Origin: Apostichopus japonicus
Lineage: Eukaryota; Echinodermata; Holothuroidea; Aspidochirotida; Stichopodidae
Reading direction: 5' to 3'
Length of the DNA stretch: 64,000 bases
Assembly: GCF_037975245.1 (NCBI RefSeq)
Contig: NC_092582.1
Location: forward strand, 13,018,077 to 13,082,076
Positions 1 to 15,200 of this stretch are shown here, piece after piece. The notes under the pieces are model-generated. The model was not told the origin of the DNA, made no database searches, and was given only the letters and a program-made list of their open reading frames with translations. Position numbers and translations under genes: made by a program. Positions within the stretch are counted from its first letter, which is position 1, and each line of letters opens with the position of its first letter.

Positions 1-2989
1 CATCTGAAATGATCAACGATATCTCAGGGGCATACTGAAGCGTGTCCGTGGTTGCCTGTGGAACGGCAACTTTGTTAATTGTATTAAAGTTTCATTAAGA
101 TGAAATTATTTTTGGTAGCTGCATGCATGTATGGAGTGTAAAGAGCTTACTGTAGTACTACTGAAGCTGTAACAATCTTTCCTCTTTTAATATATACTGT
201 AGGCAGTACAGGAATACTTGATTGGGTAACAATATTGCACAATTTAAGGTGTTAATAATGATTGTGTCAATAAAATTGTCAAGCAACTTAAGAAAATATA
301 CTCTTCACTGCATGCTCACAGTACTTGTAAAAAGTCAAAGTCACTTTTAGTGTTATTTTTTGTACTTGATACTTTGTTTTTCTATTTAAAACCATCTCCT
401 TTACCTGCAGTGTGAGTGGGAAAATGATCTTATGGGCTTCTTATGAAATATTGAAACCAATCTGCATGCCATAACAATTAAGGTATAGTATTTGTCAGCA
501 GGAAGTCTTCCATGAAATAAGGAATAAATTAAATTATAACTTCACATAAATGATCATGACATACAGTAACTCCTGTACATGTTGGACAGATCTGTTAAAT
601 GTTTAAATTTCCATCCCATGTAATGTACATTAAGTCATTGGGCTTCTACACAAATTTCCTTAAATGCATACGTCTATTTATATACATAGAGTGTGTGTTC
701 TTTGACATAAAGAATTTGCGGGCCATGACGTCACATACTGTAAAGTGATTTACTTCGCTCTCCTCTCGCCTCTCTCCAGTCTTACTCAGCCGCCAGATTA
801 CAGAATTGCTATAGTTACCCATACTGTGCAGCATAATGTTAAGAATTAAACAATATTAAAATGTTTCGAGCATCAACAGGCTTTTATTACTGCACCTCAG
901 AAACCCTTTGTACACCTATGGATAACTTGTTCCTCAGTCCTAATTTTTTTCCTTTGCACGAATTACATCAAGATTATTAGCTGTTGCGCATCCTGCTTTC
1001 TTGTTGCATTAACTTCTCATCTCTCTTATAGTACCCGCCTCCTCTGTTGAAATTTTGAAATGGATAATTTGGAAGTGGGGTGATGACGTGGAAGTAAGGA
1101 TCCTTGAGAGTCAGTGCTGACAGTTCAATATTAAATACTGTACTTTGAATTACTCACTACGTAGGTAGATAGGCGACAAATATTGGTCTCTTATCCCATA
1201 AATTATGCCAACACTAGCAAAATGTGATTGCTTCGTCGAAGCGGAGAGAATGATATGTATATTTCTACCTTCAAGTTAATAATGCATCCTCCTACAAAAT
1301 CGTTGCTGTTTAATATCTGAGATACAGTATGCCACTCAAAGTTCAGCATGAGAAATTTGGTATTTTTACAATACAATACACTTTCTCAATAATGTGGACC
1401 ATGCAACCATTTCATTTCATTATCATCAATCTTTTCTGATGCCATGTATATAATAAAAGCTTGACAATTTTTCATTACTGGAATTAGGTGGTCTCTTGCA
1501 GTGCATGTTTCATATTTAGTTCTACTGACCATATGAAACTAAACAAGACTTTAGTCTCTTCCCCTGCCCCCCCCCTAATTTTTTTTTTTAAATTGATTAG
1601 TTTAATATAGGAATGGTATAGAGAAAGTGGGTCACATGGATGAATTTTATCTTCTGGTGCTCAGATACAGGCCGCGTTTTCTTCATTTTAATGCGAAGAA
1701 TTCACTCCCAAGCAGTTAAATTAAGTGCCATCAGCAGGAGGAGAGATGGATCTACAGTTTGCTAATGGTAATTTATTAGAAATAGATGACAGATCGTTGA
1801 TGCAATTAATTTCACTTATTTCAAGTTGTGTAAGCTGAGTGAGGAGAGTGACATTCTTTTCTTCTACTGTATGTATTCATGGTTCACAGTAAGCTTTTAG
1901 CTTTTGACATCCATTTTCACTCTTCAAAACAATTTGAGGTTTCAACTGTGTTGCCCAGAGCACGTCTGTATCTGAAAGATGTGTATCATTGACGACATGT
2001 ATACAGCTGTGATGATGTACGCAGATGTCGTTTGTGTAGTATTACGTGATCAGAAGGCAAAGTGCATATAGTGTGCATATAGTCCAATTACAGCCAGCTC
2101 AGAGTAAAAACCAGAGTCGTATAGTATGCAGTGTTCGCACCCTTTTTGAGGGGTGGGGGGGGGTTCATGAGGAGGGCAATTTAGGGATAGGAGGCATTTC
2201 TAAGGAACAATTTATCATTTTTTTTATTTTAGGAAAAGTGGTGGGATAATAGGTGATGACGAAGTTCACTCAAATAGGCCTAGTGGTATCACAGATATCT
2301 TGACCTGTTTTTAAATGACGATTACAGTATTTACATAATTAACCATTGGAAGAGGTGTCTGGAATAATTGGCACAGCACTTGGTACATGTACCTCATGTG
2401 CTATATATACAGCACTCAGAAATGACTATTTTCCATTTTAGGATGTCAAAAACTATAAATACTTCCTTGAAAATGCTTCCCAATATACCTCCTACAATGC
2501 TTCATTAAATGCTTCATAAAATGCTTCCTAATGATTTACAACCTTTTACTACTAACCAGCGCATGGTAAACATTTTTAGAGTGTCCTTATAATGCAGTAT
2601 CTTTATTATACAGTAGAAAGGTTTTTTTTGGGGGGGGGGAGGGCACATGAGACATATAGAATGCCTTCAATATCAACAACGTTCATTATTAAATGTTGTT
2701 TTTATAACTTAGGATATGTGTGAGCTGATGCCTTTGTACATCATTCCTCTATTCCCTGTCTCATCACTACAAATGTACTCTAATCTACCAGCCAATAATG
2801 AAGTGTGGTAATTAACATTTTAGCACTGTGCCGCAGGGATCATCAGCTGTCAAGCAATGTCAGGCTTATTGTCAAAATTTATCACCTTTCATATTTAAAG
2901 TCATGTTGAATGTTCCAATAATTTGGAAAAAAATGATAAATTAATGAATAAATAATCTTTCTTCTTGTTTCTTTTGTCATCCCCTTTAG
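1..2989. other. Non-coding upstream region
   Basis: No open reading frame here looks like a protein-coding exon. The stretch is AT-rich with G runs (near 2152 and 2630) and many copies of the short motif TACTGTA/TACAGTA. A consensus CRE palindrome, TGACGTCA, lies at 726-733 next to a pyrimidine-rich stretch. It could belong to an upstream promoter of the C1orf21-like gene, but no transcript evidence can be read from sequence. Confidence 0.5.
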
Positions 2990-3274
2990 ATAAAAAAGAA
3001 AAAAAAAGAAGAAGAAGAATATTTTGAACTTTTTTAGGTGGATTGTGAAACCCCAAGAACAATTATTCTATGGTGACCGTATAGTTAGCATCCGAAAGGA
3101 TGCACGGAAACTAAATCAAGGATAAAGACGCTTGATCCCAGGAAATGGGGTGCTCGGCAACCAAGTCTTCGTCTGTTACATCAGCTAACAATAACAACGC
3201 TACCGAAACACAACAGAGGAATGATCAACATGGCAACCACAATGGAAATTTGCAGAATTCTGCCGGAAAAACTG
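2990..3274 (+). CDS. C1orf21: C1orf21-like exon 1 (5'UTR plus residues 1-43)
   Basis: A strong polypyrimidine tract and AG end at 2989, so this exon probably starts at 2990 as an internal exon with a short UTR. An earlier untranslated exon would then lie upstream. The start ATG is at 3145, chosen because it gives MGCS, the acylation signal. The donor is CTG|GTAAGA at 3275, phase 1. Confidence 0.75.
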
Positions 3275-6200
3275 GTAAGATGTTCATCATGAAATGGAAT
3301 TATGAACAGTAACATTTAAATTAAGCCATGAAGGAATTGATTGAGTCATAGTAGTTTAACAATGAAAGGACTATTACAATAAGTTTATTCTAGGTTTATT
3401 TTTTTCACTCTCTCACCTATATCTACTCATATCATGCCATAATTCCCATTAATTTATCGAGCTTTGAAAAAAACGGTAACATTGTAGCACACAAGCACTG
3501 CACCCCTCACTGACCCAATTCTGGGTAAACAACTGATTTCTCTTTGTTCCATTACAGTCATTCTGAAGTCATTATGACTGTAATTCCCATTCCTCCTCTC
3601 CCCCCCCCCCCCACCCCATATCTCCCCTCATCCACCGGCAACCTCTACCAAATAAAATGTTGACTCGACTGTGAAATGAAGTATAAAGTGGTACCATCTG
3701 GGTTGGCAAAGTATAGTTCATACCAATTGATACATATTTACTTTTGAGGTCTGAACAAGTTTATTTGTACAAACATACAGTTCTTACAAACTGAAAGTTA
3801 TAAAATAGAGTCCATTTTGACTTTGATTGTGCTTTTTCTTTTTTAATACTGAAAATACAGAATGTTAGAATTTGATAGTTATATTAGACTCTTTGCATTA
3901 ATTGAATTATCACATTCAGATTTAAATAATCGTTAAATTTTCGTTTCTATCTTACTAATGTGCAAATTATTCATAATGTTCACTGACTATGTAGAGGCAA
4001 ATTTTATCCAGAGAGACCGTGATCAAACTGATAATCTCGTGCCGTCTTCTGGTGACATTTAGCGCAGAAACACGTGGCGTGCGTTTGTAATCTCATGCCG
4101 GAGTGTGATCAAGTGCATTTTTTATGGATTAGATTGGCCATCGACCTACAGCATTCAGAGAATATTGTACGGAATACTTATAACATTCTGCAATCTCATG
4201 AATAATTGTTTCTATTATCAATGTACTGTAGACTGTGAGTAGTTTCATGTGACGTTATTACTGCCAAGAAAGTGCATGTAAAAGAGGGACATACAGTGAC
4301 CCCAGAATTGCTAGATCTAGCTACTGTATTGTATGTTGGAAATGACTACTTCTATGAAATATTCAGAATTTATCAGAACCAAAGATAAAAGAGTGAAAGC
4401 TCTGGGTTTTATTTTTTAAATTCTATCAGTTTTTAACATGCCAAAATTTGGGGCTTAAATATATACTGATGATTTTTAAGTGTTGCTTTACATCAGGAAG
4501 TGTTACAATGTGTGACAATATATGAACATTAACATGGTCATTATTTAACATTGAAATACTGTGCATTAATAAATACAGTAGTTGTATACTCAATTCTCCC
4601 CTCCTCCCAACCCCCCACCACCATTTTTGTAATTATTTCCCTAAATATACTGCAGCCTGTCTCTCTGTTGTATGCAAAATTCTCTATCTCCATGCAGTTG
4701 AGCACTACAGTATGTTCTTGCCAATTTATGTTTCAAAAACAATACCTTCTCAGCATGTAAGAAGTGCATCGGCTTTGGTTCCTATTAAATTGAGCTTTGT
4801 ACAATAAAACAAAAGAAAGAAGTTTGCTGCCTGGAGACATATTCTCCAGAGAGGGATACCCAGGGAATGAAATGAAGGTAATTAATTTTAAATCTGTGTC
4901 AATTAAATACATCCTTGGGTAGTCTACTGTGAGATCTCATGGGAATGTCATTCAATCAGAGGATGACAAAACCAGCAGTTTTGACTTAATCATCCTTTGA
5001 GATGATGTATAGATTAACATGAAGACAAGTTGAAAAATAACATACATTGTAGTCTTAGAAATTCGAATGAATTATAGTCTGTACAGTATGTGTCAAGAGG
5101 TAAATTGGTTTTCGGTAGTGTCTTCAGAAATTGGCTTAAGTGCAGGAGTAGCATGCCAGATTTTGCAAGTTAAGCCTGCATATAAGTGAGTATATATCTT
5201 TTGAAATTCAGTATCTGATGTAGACTGGGTTACATTAATATACTGATTAACAATGAGATGGATTCCAGTTAGGAGGAGGTACAATACCAAAGTTGCTCCC
5301 TTTCAATCAGCTGTGACTTTTTTGTGGGGTCCAAGTCAATAAATTTATTTATCATATAATTGGTGTAGTACTGCAAATAACATAGTGAGAAAATAGAGTA
5401 TATTAACAAAAGTCATGCTGTAGACTTAATAATTACATGTAAGAGAATATAAACAGAAACATCACTTAAATAAAAGAAAAAAAGGAAAACCTGAGAGGAA
5501 AGTTTCAGAGACAAAGAGAGGAGGGGGTGTGGGGAGGGGGATGGGAGGTGGAGGGGGTGTGATCGAAGGGCCAACAAAAGTAGAAGAAGACAAAGAAAGC
5601 TTTTCCAACAGTTTTACTGAACCTGCCAAGTATTACTCAAGATACTGCTGGATCTGATCAAACTAATACAATTAAAGGAGACACAAACCCAAAACTCATC
5701 ATCATTAGCTTCTATATCAGAGATCTTTGTTTTAATACAGAACTAACCCAAAGAGCTAAAGAAAAACCTTGCTTTGTTTGGGAGATATCCTTGTTTAAAA
5801 GATGTATATGGTGGCTGTCAATTTGTAAATCTGTGATGTGATAGAGCCATTAGTACATGCATATGAGAGCTTAAAATTACTCATCAAAACCAATACCATT
5901 AACAGGTATTGTTATTAGGTTTAATATCTTAGCTTCAGCAGACCTTGCAAAACACATTACCAAATTACAGAAAATGAACATAGTACAAATTAATATATGA
6001 TAACATGAAAAATGAAGCCCATGTGGATGATGATGATATATATTTAGACTTGATCAAGCCTTCACCCTGTCTGTGAAGGAACACTAAATATGTGATGTCT
6101 CCCAAATGGATTAATGGTTTTCTTACTTGTTTTGGGGAAGTTCTTTAATACCGCTGTAATCTCTATCGCATCTGTGGACCACATATTAGTGGAGCAGGTG

Positions 6201-9200
6201 GATAGGGTGAAATTCTAAATTATCCTGACAGAGTGGGAGACCTTTATTGGAAGAAACATAGTCAGGCTCTGGGGTTTCCTTCTGAAATATCAAGACATCA
6301 AATGCAAATATGTTCTAACAAATACTCTTCAATTTTTGTGAGGTTGAAAAGTGGGGAGGAGGGGGAGGTTCCCCAACTGAATGCATGCATATATCCCAGC
6401 CGACATATTTGCTGCGAAGGAATGGAATTATGGATATTAAATTTCATACATCCTGGAAGTCGATAAAATTCATTCAATTTGTGTACAACTTCTATCATAA
6501 CATTCTACTGGTTTGCCGCTCCCCAAAATGTTGCCGCCCTAGGCAGCCACCAAGTTCGCCTAATGTACACACTTTCTGTGAGGCCTTCTTTATACTCTCA
6601 TACAGTACGTATGTTTATCCTTGCTTGTTATATCAAGCCTTGAATGGTTGCATAAAAATTACTTTTGTGCAATGTTACCTGGATGTGGATGCAGTGCCAC
6701 CGCATCTAATTGATGAGAAAAATAATGCAAAAAAGAGAAAGCAAAATATGCTGGAAAAAAAAAAGAATTCTAAAAGCATTTGAAGGTAACCGTATAATAT
6801 ACGCCTTTGGTTTATGGAGATACCTTTTTGCATAAAAAGGTACATTTTCTTTATTAATGGAGTCAAATGACATTTCTGTCAAGTATCTGTGCATTTGTAC
6901 AAGAAAAAGGAGGGAGGGAAACAGGATATGAAGGAAGAAATATTGTAAAGAAATTAGGTTCTTCTTTTGGAAATGTCAAGCACTCTATTTGTAACCGATA
7001 TTTATGTTCAAGGGAATTATTTATATGAGTTGATGCTGCCGGTGGATGAGTTGGGTTATAACATTGCATCGTTAAGATCATTTAATTGAGCCATGAAATC
7101 TCTACATAGAATTTTATAGCCCTTAATCTGCGTAGAACTTAATTAGGAGATAAATATGATTGGAGACAAATGTGGTTAGAACAATTGTGTGTCCATACAT
7201 TTATAATGAATGTAAATTAGTGTACTTGGTTTTTTACAAATTAGCAAAATCTTTGAAAATTTTCCAGTGCCCATGTTAGCCTTTTGGGAAAATTATGTCA
7301 CAGTGGAGAAGGGCTGTAGTCCCCCTGGCTCCCTCTTGTTGGGCCCGATGATTTGCCTGCCCTAATTTCCTTATCCCTACTCTAGTGCATTCTTGGTGGA
7401 ATGAGGCATCATGTATTGTCAAAAGCCAGATGGTGAAAGGGCTGCAGCATTATTGCAGCCAAGCTGTATGCATGGGATATAAAGTTTTGCGCACCCACAA
7501 TTCACACTGTATAGTCACATGATTGTAGACATAATCTTTAAAGTTTGATAACAATATTGCAATTCAGTCCTGCTGCAGTGAATTTTGGGACTGATGCAGG
7601 TTTTGACAGGGTTCCTAAGCAAGGGACCCATTATGCTTCAAAGTATTAAACCATCTGAATGTGTAAAAGATAGAAAAATTAGATTTCAGTATTTTCAAAA
7701 GCGAGAAAGTTTCATTATGCAGAAATTTCATTGTTTGGAAAATTTAGACTCTTTTAGATCTCTGTCCTACATACCCTTTCTACATCAACCCAGCTAGTAT
7801 GAACCTGAAAATACAAAAGTTACCCCCAAAATTTAACATTTCCACACTTCCTTGACAATTATCTTCCATGTCATGTTAGGCTATAGTAACTGATATCTGA
7901 ATGTTGGGTTGCCAAAGTGACTTTCACAGTTTGTCTAGTCAATTAACTTAGAATTTCTGTGTTATGGTGTAGACTGCATGTAGTCAGTAGAGGAATCAGA
8001 GGATGCATTGATTCTTTAATAATTTGTTGTACTACAGACTGTACAATATACTGTAGCAATACCACGGTGCTACTTTGCCAATAGATAATGATGTATCAAC
8101 GGGCGGAAACCATTCTCAAAGAAGGCTAGAAAACCCCTCATCATGCAAAAAAGGATACTTATCAGGCTGTGCACGCTTGGTAAGTACTTCAGTATCCAAA
8201 ATATGGAAAGACTAAAATCCTAGGTCCCAGGTCCGTAGGAATATCGTTGAGAAAATCCAGAAAAAAAAAAAAAAAAAGATGTTGGCACTTTGGATGGTAG
8301 AATGTGAAGGAAGGGCATTGACCGGAGGAATGGGTCATAGAGGGCCTGCAGTGGTAAAAGGTTACTAGTTCATTCTAGGCACGGTATACCGAGGGTGCTA
8401 AGGTTGTGGGGAGACAGGTAAGCTTGTCACTCGTAAATGTCCAAACCAGTAAGTTTTGGGATAATGACGGTGCTACTTTGCCAATAAATAATGTTATATC
8501 AGCCTTAAAGTTTAATTTTGATCTACTGTAATCCATCATCATAAACTCCACATTATTTTTATAATTCCCATTGTCCAGATTGAGACTCAAAACCAGCTAC
8601 CATCTTTTGCTTTTATATATGATGGAGACCTTGGTGATGAACCACTCCCACAAATAGCCATAAAACAGAAAAATATCTTGCTATGTTTTGGAGATATATA
8701 TCCTAGTTTGAAATGTTACATCTGATGGCTATCATTTGTCAGTCTTTGATTTCATAGTTACGATAGTTGAAACCTTTGATTACTATAGTTTGTCCCTTTC
8801 TATGTCTTTCCTTTTTTTTCAAGCCAGAAAGTTAACAGTGTCGCCATGGAAACCAATGTCATTATTAGATTATATATTAAGAGCTTTAGTATTTTACATT
8901 CAGCCTTTGCCAAAATTTACCCAACATCAGTACAAAAAAAACAAAAAAAACATTGTTATAAATCAAGAAAAACAAAAAAAAACACAACATGCACGCAGCT
9001 TGATTGATGTCATATTTAAACTTACTCAAGTCTTCAGCTTTGTTTATGAAAGAACATTTAACCTGCAATATCTCCCCATAGAATAAAAAACATTCTGAGC
9101 CCTTTGGGATCATTACAATTATCTCTATCACAGAACTTACCTGTGACAACCTAACAAGCATGGGTTGGTTTGTGTCTCCTGTTACGCTAGTCTTAAATTT

Positions 9201-12200
9201 TCTGACATGGATAAGTAAGTACTGGGAGTATTGGGGGGGGGGTTAACAGGGGGTGGGGGAATTTCTACACCTCTAACAGAGCTTGTTTAACACTCAGTTG
9301 ACATTTTCATGGCTACTTTTATGATATTTATTTACTGGTATCCTAAGTTACTAAAGTTACTATTAATGACATCATGTATGCTTTGTTAAATTAAACAGCA
9401 AAATAAGAATATATTCCTTCCATAATAAAACTTGATATAACCACAAAAACACCATATTATTGAATTTAATTTCACTTAAATATTAACTGTAGTTTTTAAT
9501 CTTTGTCCCTTATTACCACAATACAGCAGTACATATCACAATATAGTACTTATAGCAGAGAGATCACCTGATGTATTTTTCCCCCCTTTTTTTGAAAACA
9601 TTTCTTTGCAAGCTGCTCTGTTAAGTGATGCATTTAAATGCTCACTTGCTCAGAAAAATAAAAAATAAAAGAGAGAGAAATTTTGATGATGAAAGGTAAG
9701 TACTTTTAATCGAAGGAGGAAATTGAAGATTTTATGGAGATCAATATGTGAAAGAGAATTGGGTGAAATTTGTGTCATGAATTCTCCATGTTTCTTAAGA
9801 TGTTTGACATCAGCACTTAAATTGTCATCAAATAATACTGTTTAGAAGATCCATTTATATTGGACTTTATTCATGAATTGAGGCATACATGTGAAAGTAA
9901 GGACAAGAATTTGTATTTTTCATGTCAGTGGAAAGGGCATATGGATTTTAATATAATTTGTATATGATTTCTTTTGAATCACTGTCAACTTAGGATTAAT
10001 AGTTGCTAAGATGAAATTTTTTTAACATAAGTTCATACCAAAATTTCGAAAGCAATAAAATAATTGCTGTACCATGCATAGCCACGTTTTATCTTGAGAA
10101 TGGAAGAAAGAAAAGAAAGTGTCTGGAAATATCTTTGACTTAATAATACATTTAATTAATACCTGTACAAGTGTCTGGGTGTCATGATGAAACTGTTAGA
10201 ATATAATGGGAACATAATGGCTCAATAGTAAAGTAAAAAATGGGCGAGGGGCAGGGGGGGAAGGGTGGGACGGGAACATAATCAAGAGTTTTAGTTACTT
10301 CAATTGCAAACTTATTTTGAAAAATAATTTGTAAATTGTTAATATGTTGACATCAACATATACATGTTATAAATATGCACATGTATAGTTTTCAGTTAAT
10401 AAATCAGTCAAGGAGACTGATTCACTACTTATAAGTTTACAGAGAACTCTCTATACAGCACTACAGCATGTAGCAGAATTGACCACAGGTGACGTCCATT
10501 TTCAGTATTAAATCGTACAGTTCAATAATAACAATCCACTTTGAAAGCACTTAATATATACTGTATATATACATGCTCAACACAGCATTGTGAAAAATTA
10601 GCATTACAGAGGAAAAATTTGTAGAAATTATTTGACCTCTTCACGATAGGACTGACAGCTTGCTAATCTTCTTAGATTCTACATACAGTATGCAAAACTA
10701 TGTGAGTACTCCAGGCTAAAATGGCATGATAGTCACACTTGTGGCTTTACGGGCAAAATACAGCATAATGTAACCAGTGGTGGCACCAGCCAAGGCAATT
10801 GGGAGAGGGGGGAAACTAGGGGGCAAGGCTGAATTTGTTTTTTTTTGGGGGGGGGGCAAAAAATATAACAGTGATATGGGGAGGGATGTATATAAGGGGA
10901 ATTTGTCTACAAGTAAAGTGTCTTAGACTCAAAATGGTGCTATCAAATGCCAATTTTTCACATTAATGCATTGCACTGGAAGCTATTTCTAACACAAACG
11001 ATTAGCCTACTTTTATATATACATTATATTATACATTTTGGATAATTGGCAGATCTGATGGAGGGGGGGGGGGGACTGGGGTGCAAAAGATCTGTACAGT
11101 ATTTTCACCAAGTCATCTATCTACCCTATATTTCTATAGCAATGACATTCATCTGAAAGATCATTTCTAATATTTATGGCACCAAGAAATTGAAATAATA
11201 TATATTGCTTGGTAAAATTTCTCAGGAGCTATATATACTGCTCTATGTAAATGATTTACTGTATGTATGATGATACCACTGTCTGCAGGTATAAATATAG
11301 CCGTCACGAATTATACGCTTTCTTACGCTCTGTTAATTATCCGCCACCAAGGAGAATTAATTGGTTATAATGCACGTTGAAAGGAAGTAAGTGGTGATTG
11401 TATTTCTCATAAAGAGGCTTTTTGTGGTGCGTACATTCCTGGCAATTACAGTCAATTATTGGAATATTGCTCCAGGAGTGAAATACTACAGGACTTCATT
11501 GCATGGCTGCAAGGTTCCTTAATGCCTTGTTTAATTCGTCTCGCTTTTAATGTTCCCAAATCAGTACAAACGATTGAGTAAGTTCTTGTATTCCTCAAAA
11601 TTACCTTCTGTGTAGTGTGCTTAAATTATAGCTCTCAAGGAGCATAACATTGTAACATGAGACTTGTTTAATTCGTCTCTCTTTTAATGTTCCCAAGTCA
11701 GTTCTAATGATTGATTAATTTCTTGTATTCCTCAAAATGACCTTCTGTATAGCGAGTTTAAATTATAACTCTCAAGGATCATAACATTGTAACATAAGAC
11801 TTGTTTGTCATCTCCCAACCACCCCAATCCCTTCGCACTCAATAGTTTTGATTAATATATGAGCTAAATATTGGTGCAAAGGTTTATTCACTTTGCGTTC
11901 AAAATAAGAAAGAAAATCATTATGTCCTGTGAGCACAAAAAAAATTAATGACCATGTCAATATTAAGAATTGTGACTATATGCTTAGAGACCCTTTTGGG
12001 TATAATTCAATATTTAGGGGGGGTGTGCATTGTGGAGGGGGTATGCTAATTCAATGTTATGGATAATTTCTAGGTGACCAAAATCCAGCAATTGCACTCT
12101 TTTGTAATTTTTTTAACATAAAATATGTAAATGGACGATTAAACTTCACGGTTTCTGTCTGTTTTTACACATTTTTTCGAGTAAAAGTAGATCTGGAACA

Positions 12201-15200
12201 CCATCTATCTAAAGATGTTTGCCTTTGCCTTGGTGACTTTTCACCTTTAAAAATGTGGTTACAGAATCGGAATGTATTCTGTTAAATTTTTGCCTACCAA
12301 TGACAAAAAAAAAAAGTCACTTTGAAGATTTAAAAATAATGAACCATCAAAGATGTAGCATTGCAAGCTTGTACATGCAGGGAGAGGTTGTTGCAGTACA
12401 GACCCTGGTTTTCCCTTTTCTAAATATATCAATCCCGTCATGCAGTTACAGAAATGTATAAAATAGGGGACACTGGGAGCTAACAGGCCAAAATCTATTT
12501 TGATTTATTGCATACTGTACATTTGTTTATTAATTCAAGCATCTATGTTGCCATTCCACTTCTTTTTGTTTTGATATTTGCACAATTTAGCCTTTAAAAG
12601 CATCCGGATTACATCCAAGGTTTGTTTTTTCGCAAATTTAAACTATTTTAAAGTCTCATAGGTGTTTGCTGATGAGTTTCGGAAAACAAACTTCCCAAGC
12701 AGATTCAATGTTCCTTATTCTTAAATAGACTCTGCAGGTGGATTTAATGGAGAAAAGCTGTCGCAATCGAAAAAAAAGAAATTTATTTTCTGTTGCCCTT
12801 ATGGCGCGAATGATTTACCGTAAAATCACTGCGACTGTCCATATCAGCATGCTCATTACACAAATGTAGCCTAGATATATACTTGTATCGTCACCTTTTT
12901 ACCCAATTCCACGGAGGAAACGACTGAAAACACCTGTTTATTCATTGCAACGGAAGGAAATGACATATTTTTGCTAGCTACATCGATAAGACCAAAAAAA
13001 AGATACATACTTTTCAAGAGAAGGGACTTAACAACACAGGAAGAAGCCCTAGGCCTAAGGGTCGTAAACAAAACAGAGAGATTTGATTGGCGCAATGATC
13101 TGTTGGGCGGGGCTTTCAAATTTTGATTGAAGTTTGTAGAATCTACAGACTCTTTAATAAATCTGGCGAATTTTATTCAGCTCAAAATGTATATTACGAC
13201 AGATAACTCAATAAAATTATTGAATGTTGATATGGAAATTGCATAGAATGGTGTCATCTTCACTTAGCTTTTAGTGCAGTCAGCTGGAAAGGCGAAGTTT
13301 AAATTTGGCAAACACGTACTGAGACGTAATTTAATGACTTATTTAGACTTTGTAAATTGAAACAAAATTCTAGCTGAACAATTAAGAAAAGAGAAGTATT
13401 AGAGATTTGTATGACTATGGGAGCATTAGTACTGTAGCTGAGTTATTGCTCTCTCTGTTCACAGGAAATGTATTTTTCTTTTATTTTTAACTTTATAAAT
13501 TCTTTAAAGGGCTTCATCAGTAATAGCTTGGCATTATACTCACGCTAAGTTTCAAAGCACTTTGCAGAAGTTTTTTTGGTCCCCAAAATTCTTCTCCGAG
13601 GGCATTTTGGATTGTTAAAATGAACAATTAAATATATCAGAGGGGGCAGCAGTAACTACTCTACACTTAGAGTGGCATTTAAATTGCTTGGTGAAATTGG
13701 AGAATGGGTGACCATGGCATCCATGTGTATTGATAGGATATTATACTGAATTCTTTTTTGTGGGGGGGTGGGCAATACTGATAAGTTTAAGTATAACTCA
13801 GAGTGACAGAAAACTGTATGGGGCGGCTTATGCAGAAAACTTAAATTTGTGGAAAAGCATATAACTTCTTATTAGTGCAGGATTCCACTTGACCAGTGCT
13901 CGTTGACTCTTGCACTGGTTCGAATTCTGGACTAGCCAACTAAATTTGCTCTTTCAAAATTTTGTTTCCTTGTATCAAATCAAATGGCTTAAATATGTTT
14001 ATCAAATGTTTTATGCACAAAAGACAAATATTCTTCTTCTTATTGATTTACCTTTAAATTGATACCTTAAATTCTACAAAGTTGTACTGTCAACGTGCCT
14101 GAAAGACTGTTCATTTAAACCGATGGATATTTCATCGTTTTTGATTGTTTTGAACTCATAATTTTAATTCTTTCACAATTTATGGTTGACTGCAGTTCGA
14201 AAAAAAAGATGACAGTTGAATTTGCTGCACATGAAAGTTTGTCATGAACATGACTGTGAAACTATCAATCTACCACAACATTTTAAAGCTTAAAAATGCA
14301 TAACAAAATGATGTTCTGTTATTTATTCTGTTTTTCCTGCAGTCTTCAAGGATTATTGTAGTAAATATTAAACATTACATCCAAGAAAGGTTGGGGGTTA
14401 GTTACAATCATATCTCGACAGAAAATTGCCACTTTCAACAACACAATCAACATTTATCGATATATACCCTCTTGTTTTATCAACGAAATCTTTTCTTAAT
14501 CAAATAGAACACGGAAGACACAGGAAGAAACTGTCACCGTCGTTAGGCCATCTAGCGAGTCGCTCTCTCCCAGAAGATGAAATATCCGAAGGCATCGATC
14601 GGGAGACAAATCCAGACGGAGACGGAGGTGACGAGGTCTTCGCTCCTGACGTTAAAAACGGACACGCTATCCGAAATGAAAAAAGCAATGGAGTCAAGGA
14701 GAAAGAGGACGGGGTAATTAGCTATCCTCTTAATTAGCTGATATTTATCAACCATGGTAGTAGGGAAAGTGAAATGTCCTCCACCCCCCATCCACCCTTC
14801 CCCGCCCCCCGCCCCCCCTCTACTTTTACATCCCATGTCGATTGTAATAGGCCTGTTATCCAAGCCTGTGGTCAACAAGGATATTGACCAAAGACACAGT
14901 AATTATCTTGTATGCTTCAATTGTAATTTTAAATTGTACAGAGCTGAGTAATTGTTATACTACAACATCATTTTATTGAAAATTTATTTGTTGTTTTCTT
15001 TCTCTTCTTACTAAGTCATACTACAATACCATCATCAAATTTTTTTTTTTTTTTGGGGGGGGGGGTAAATGTTATGATTCTCTTTATACACCTCATGAGG
15101 ATGTTAAAGATAATAAAATTGAAACTGAAACTGCTACCTATGATTAAATGATCATCTACTTGGTCAGCAATAATTGTTTCACTCACATGTTCTTCATGGT

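Larger units (their letters stand above)
3275..14507. other. C1orf21-like intron 1 (11.2 kb)
   Basis: This non-coding intron is full of repeats. It contains two copies of a TTAA-flanked MITE (about 5676 and 8580), a dispersed repeat block at 8061-8500, a 137-bp tandem duplication at 11526 and many G or C homopolymer runs. Two stretches of more complex sequence, about 11290-11400 and 12590-12860, might be conserved regulatory DNA, but no comparison could be made. Confidence 0.6.

Noticed and set aside
6385-6783. 132-codon plus-strand frame
   Set aside because: It has no domain, ends in a Lys/Asn tail from A-rich DNA and overlaps unrelated frames on both strands. Probably chance, possibly part of an unrecognised repeat.
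10779-11100. Possible second hAT-like element (GTGGTGGCACCAGCC with G-rich tracts)
   Set aside because: Only one end is suggestive and no inverted partner was found.
14552-14878. 108-codon minus-strand frame over C1orf21-like exon 2
   Set aside because: It is antisense to the real exon, with Gly runs from a C-rich tract, and matches no family I know.
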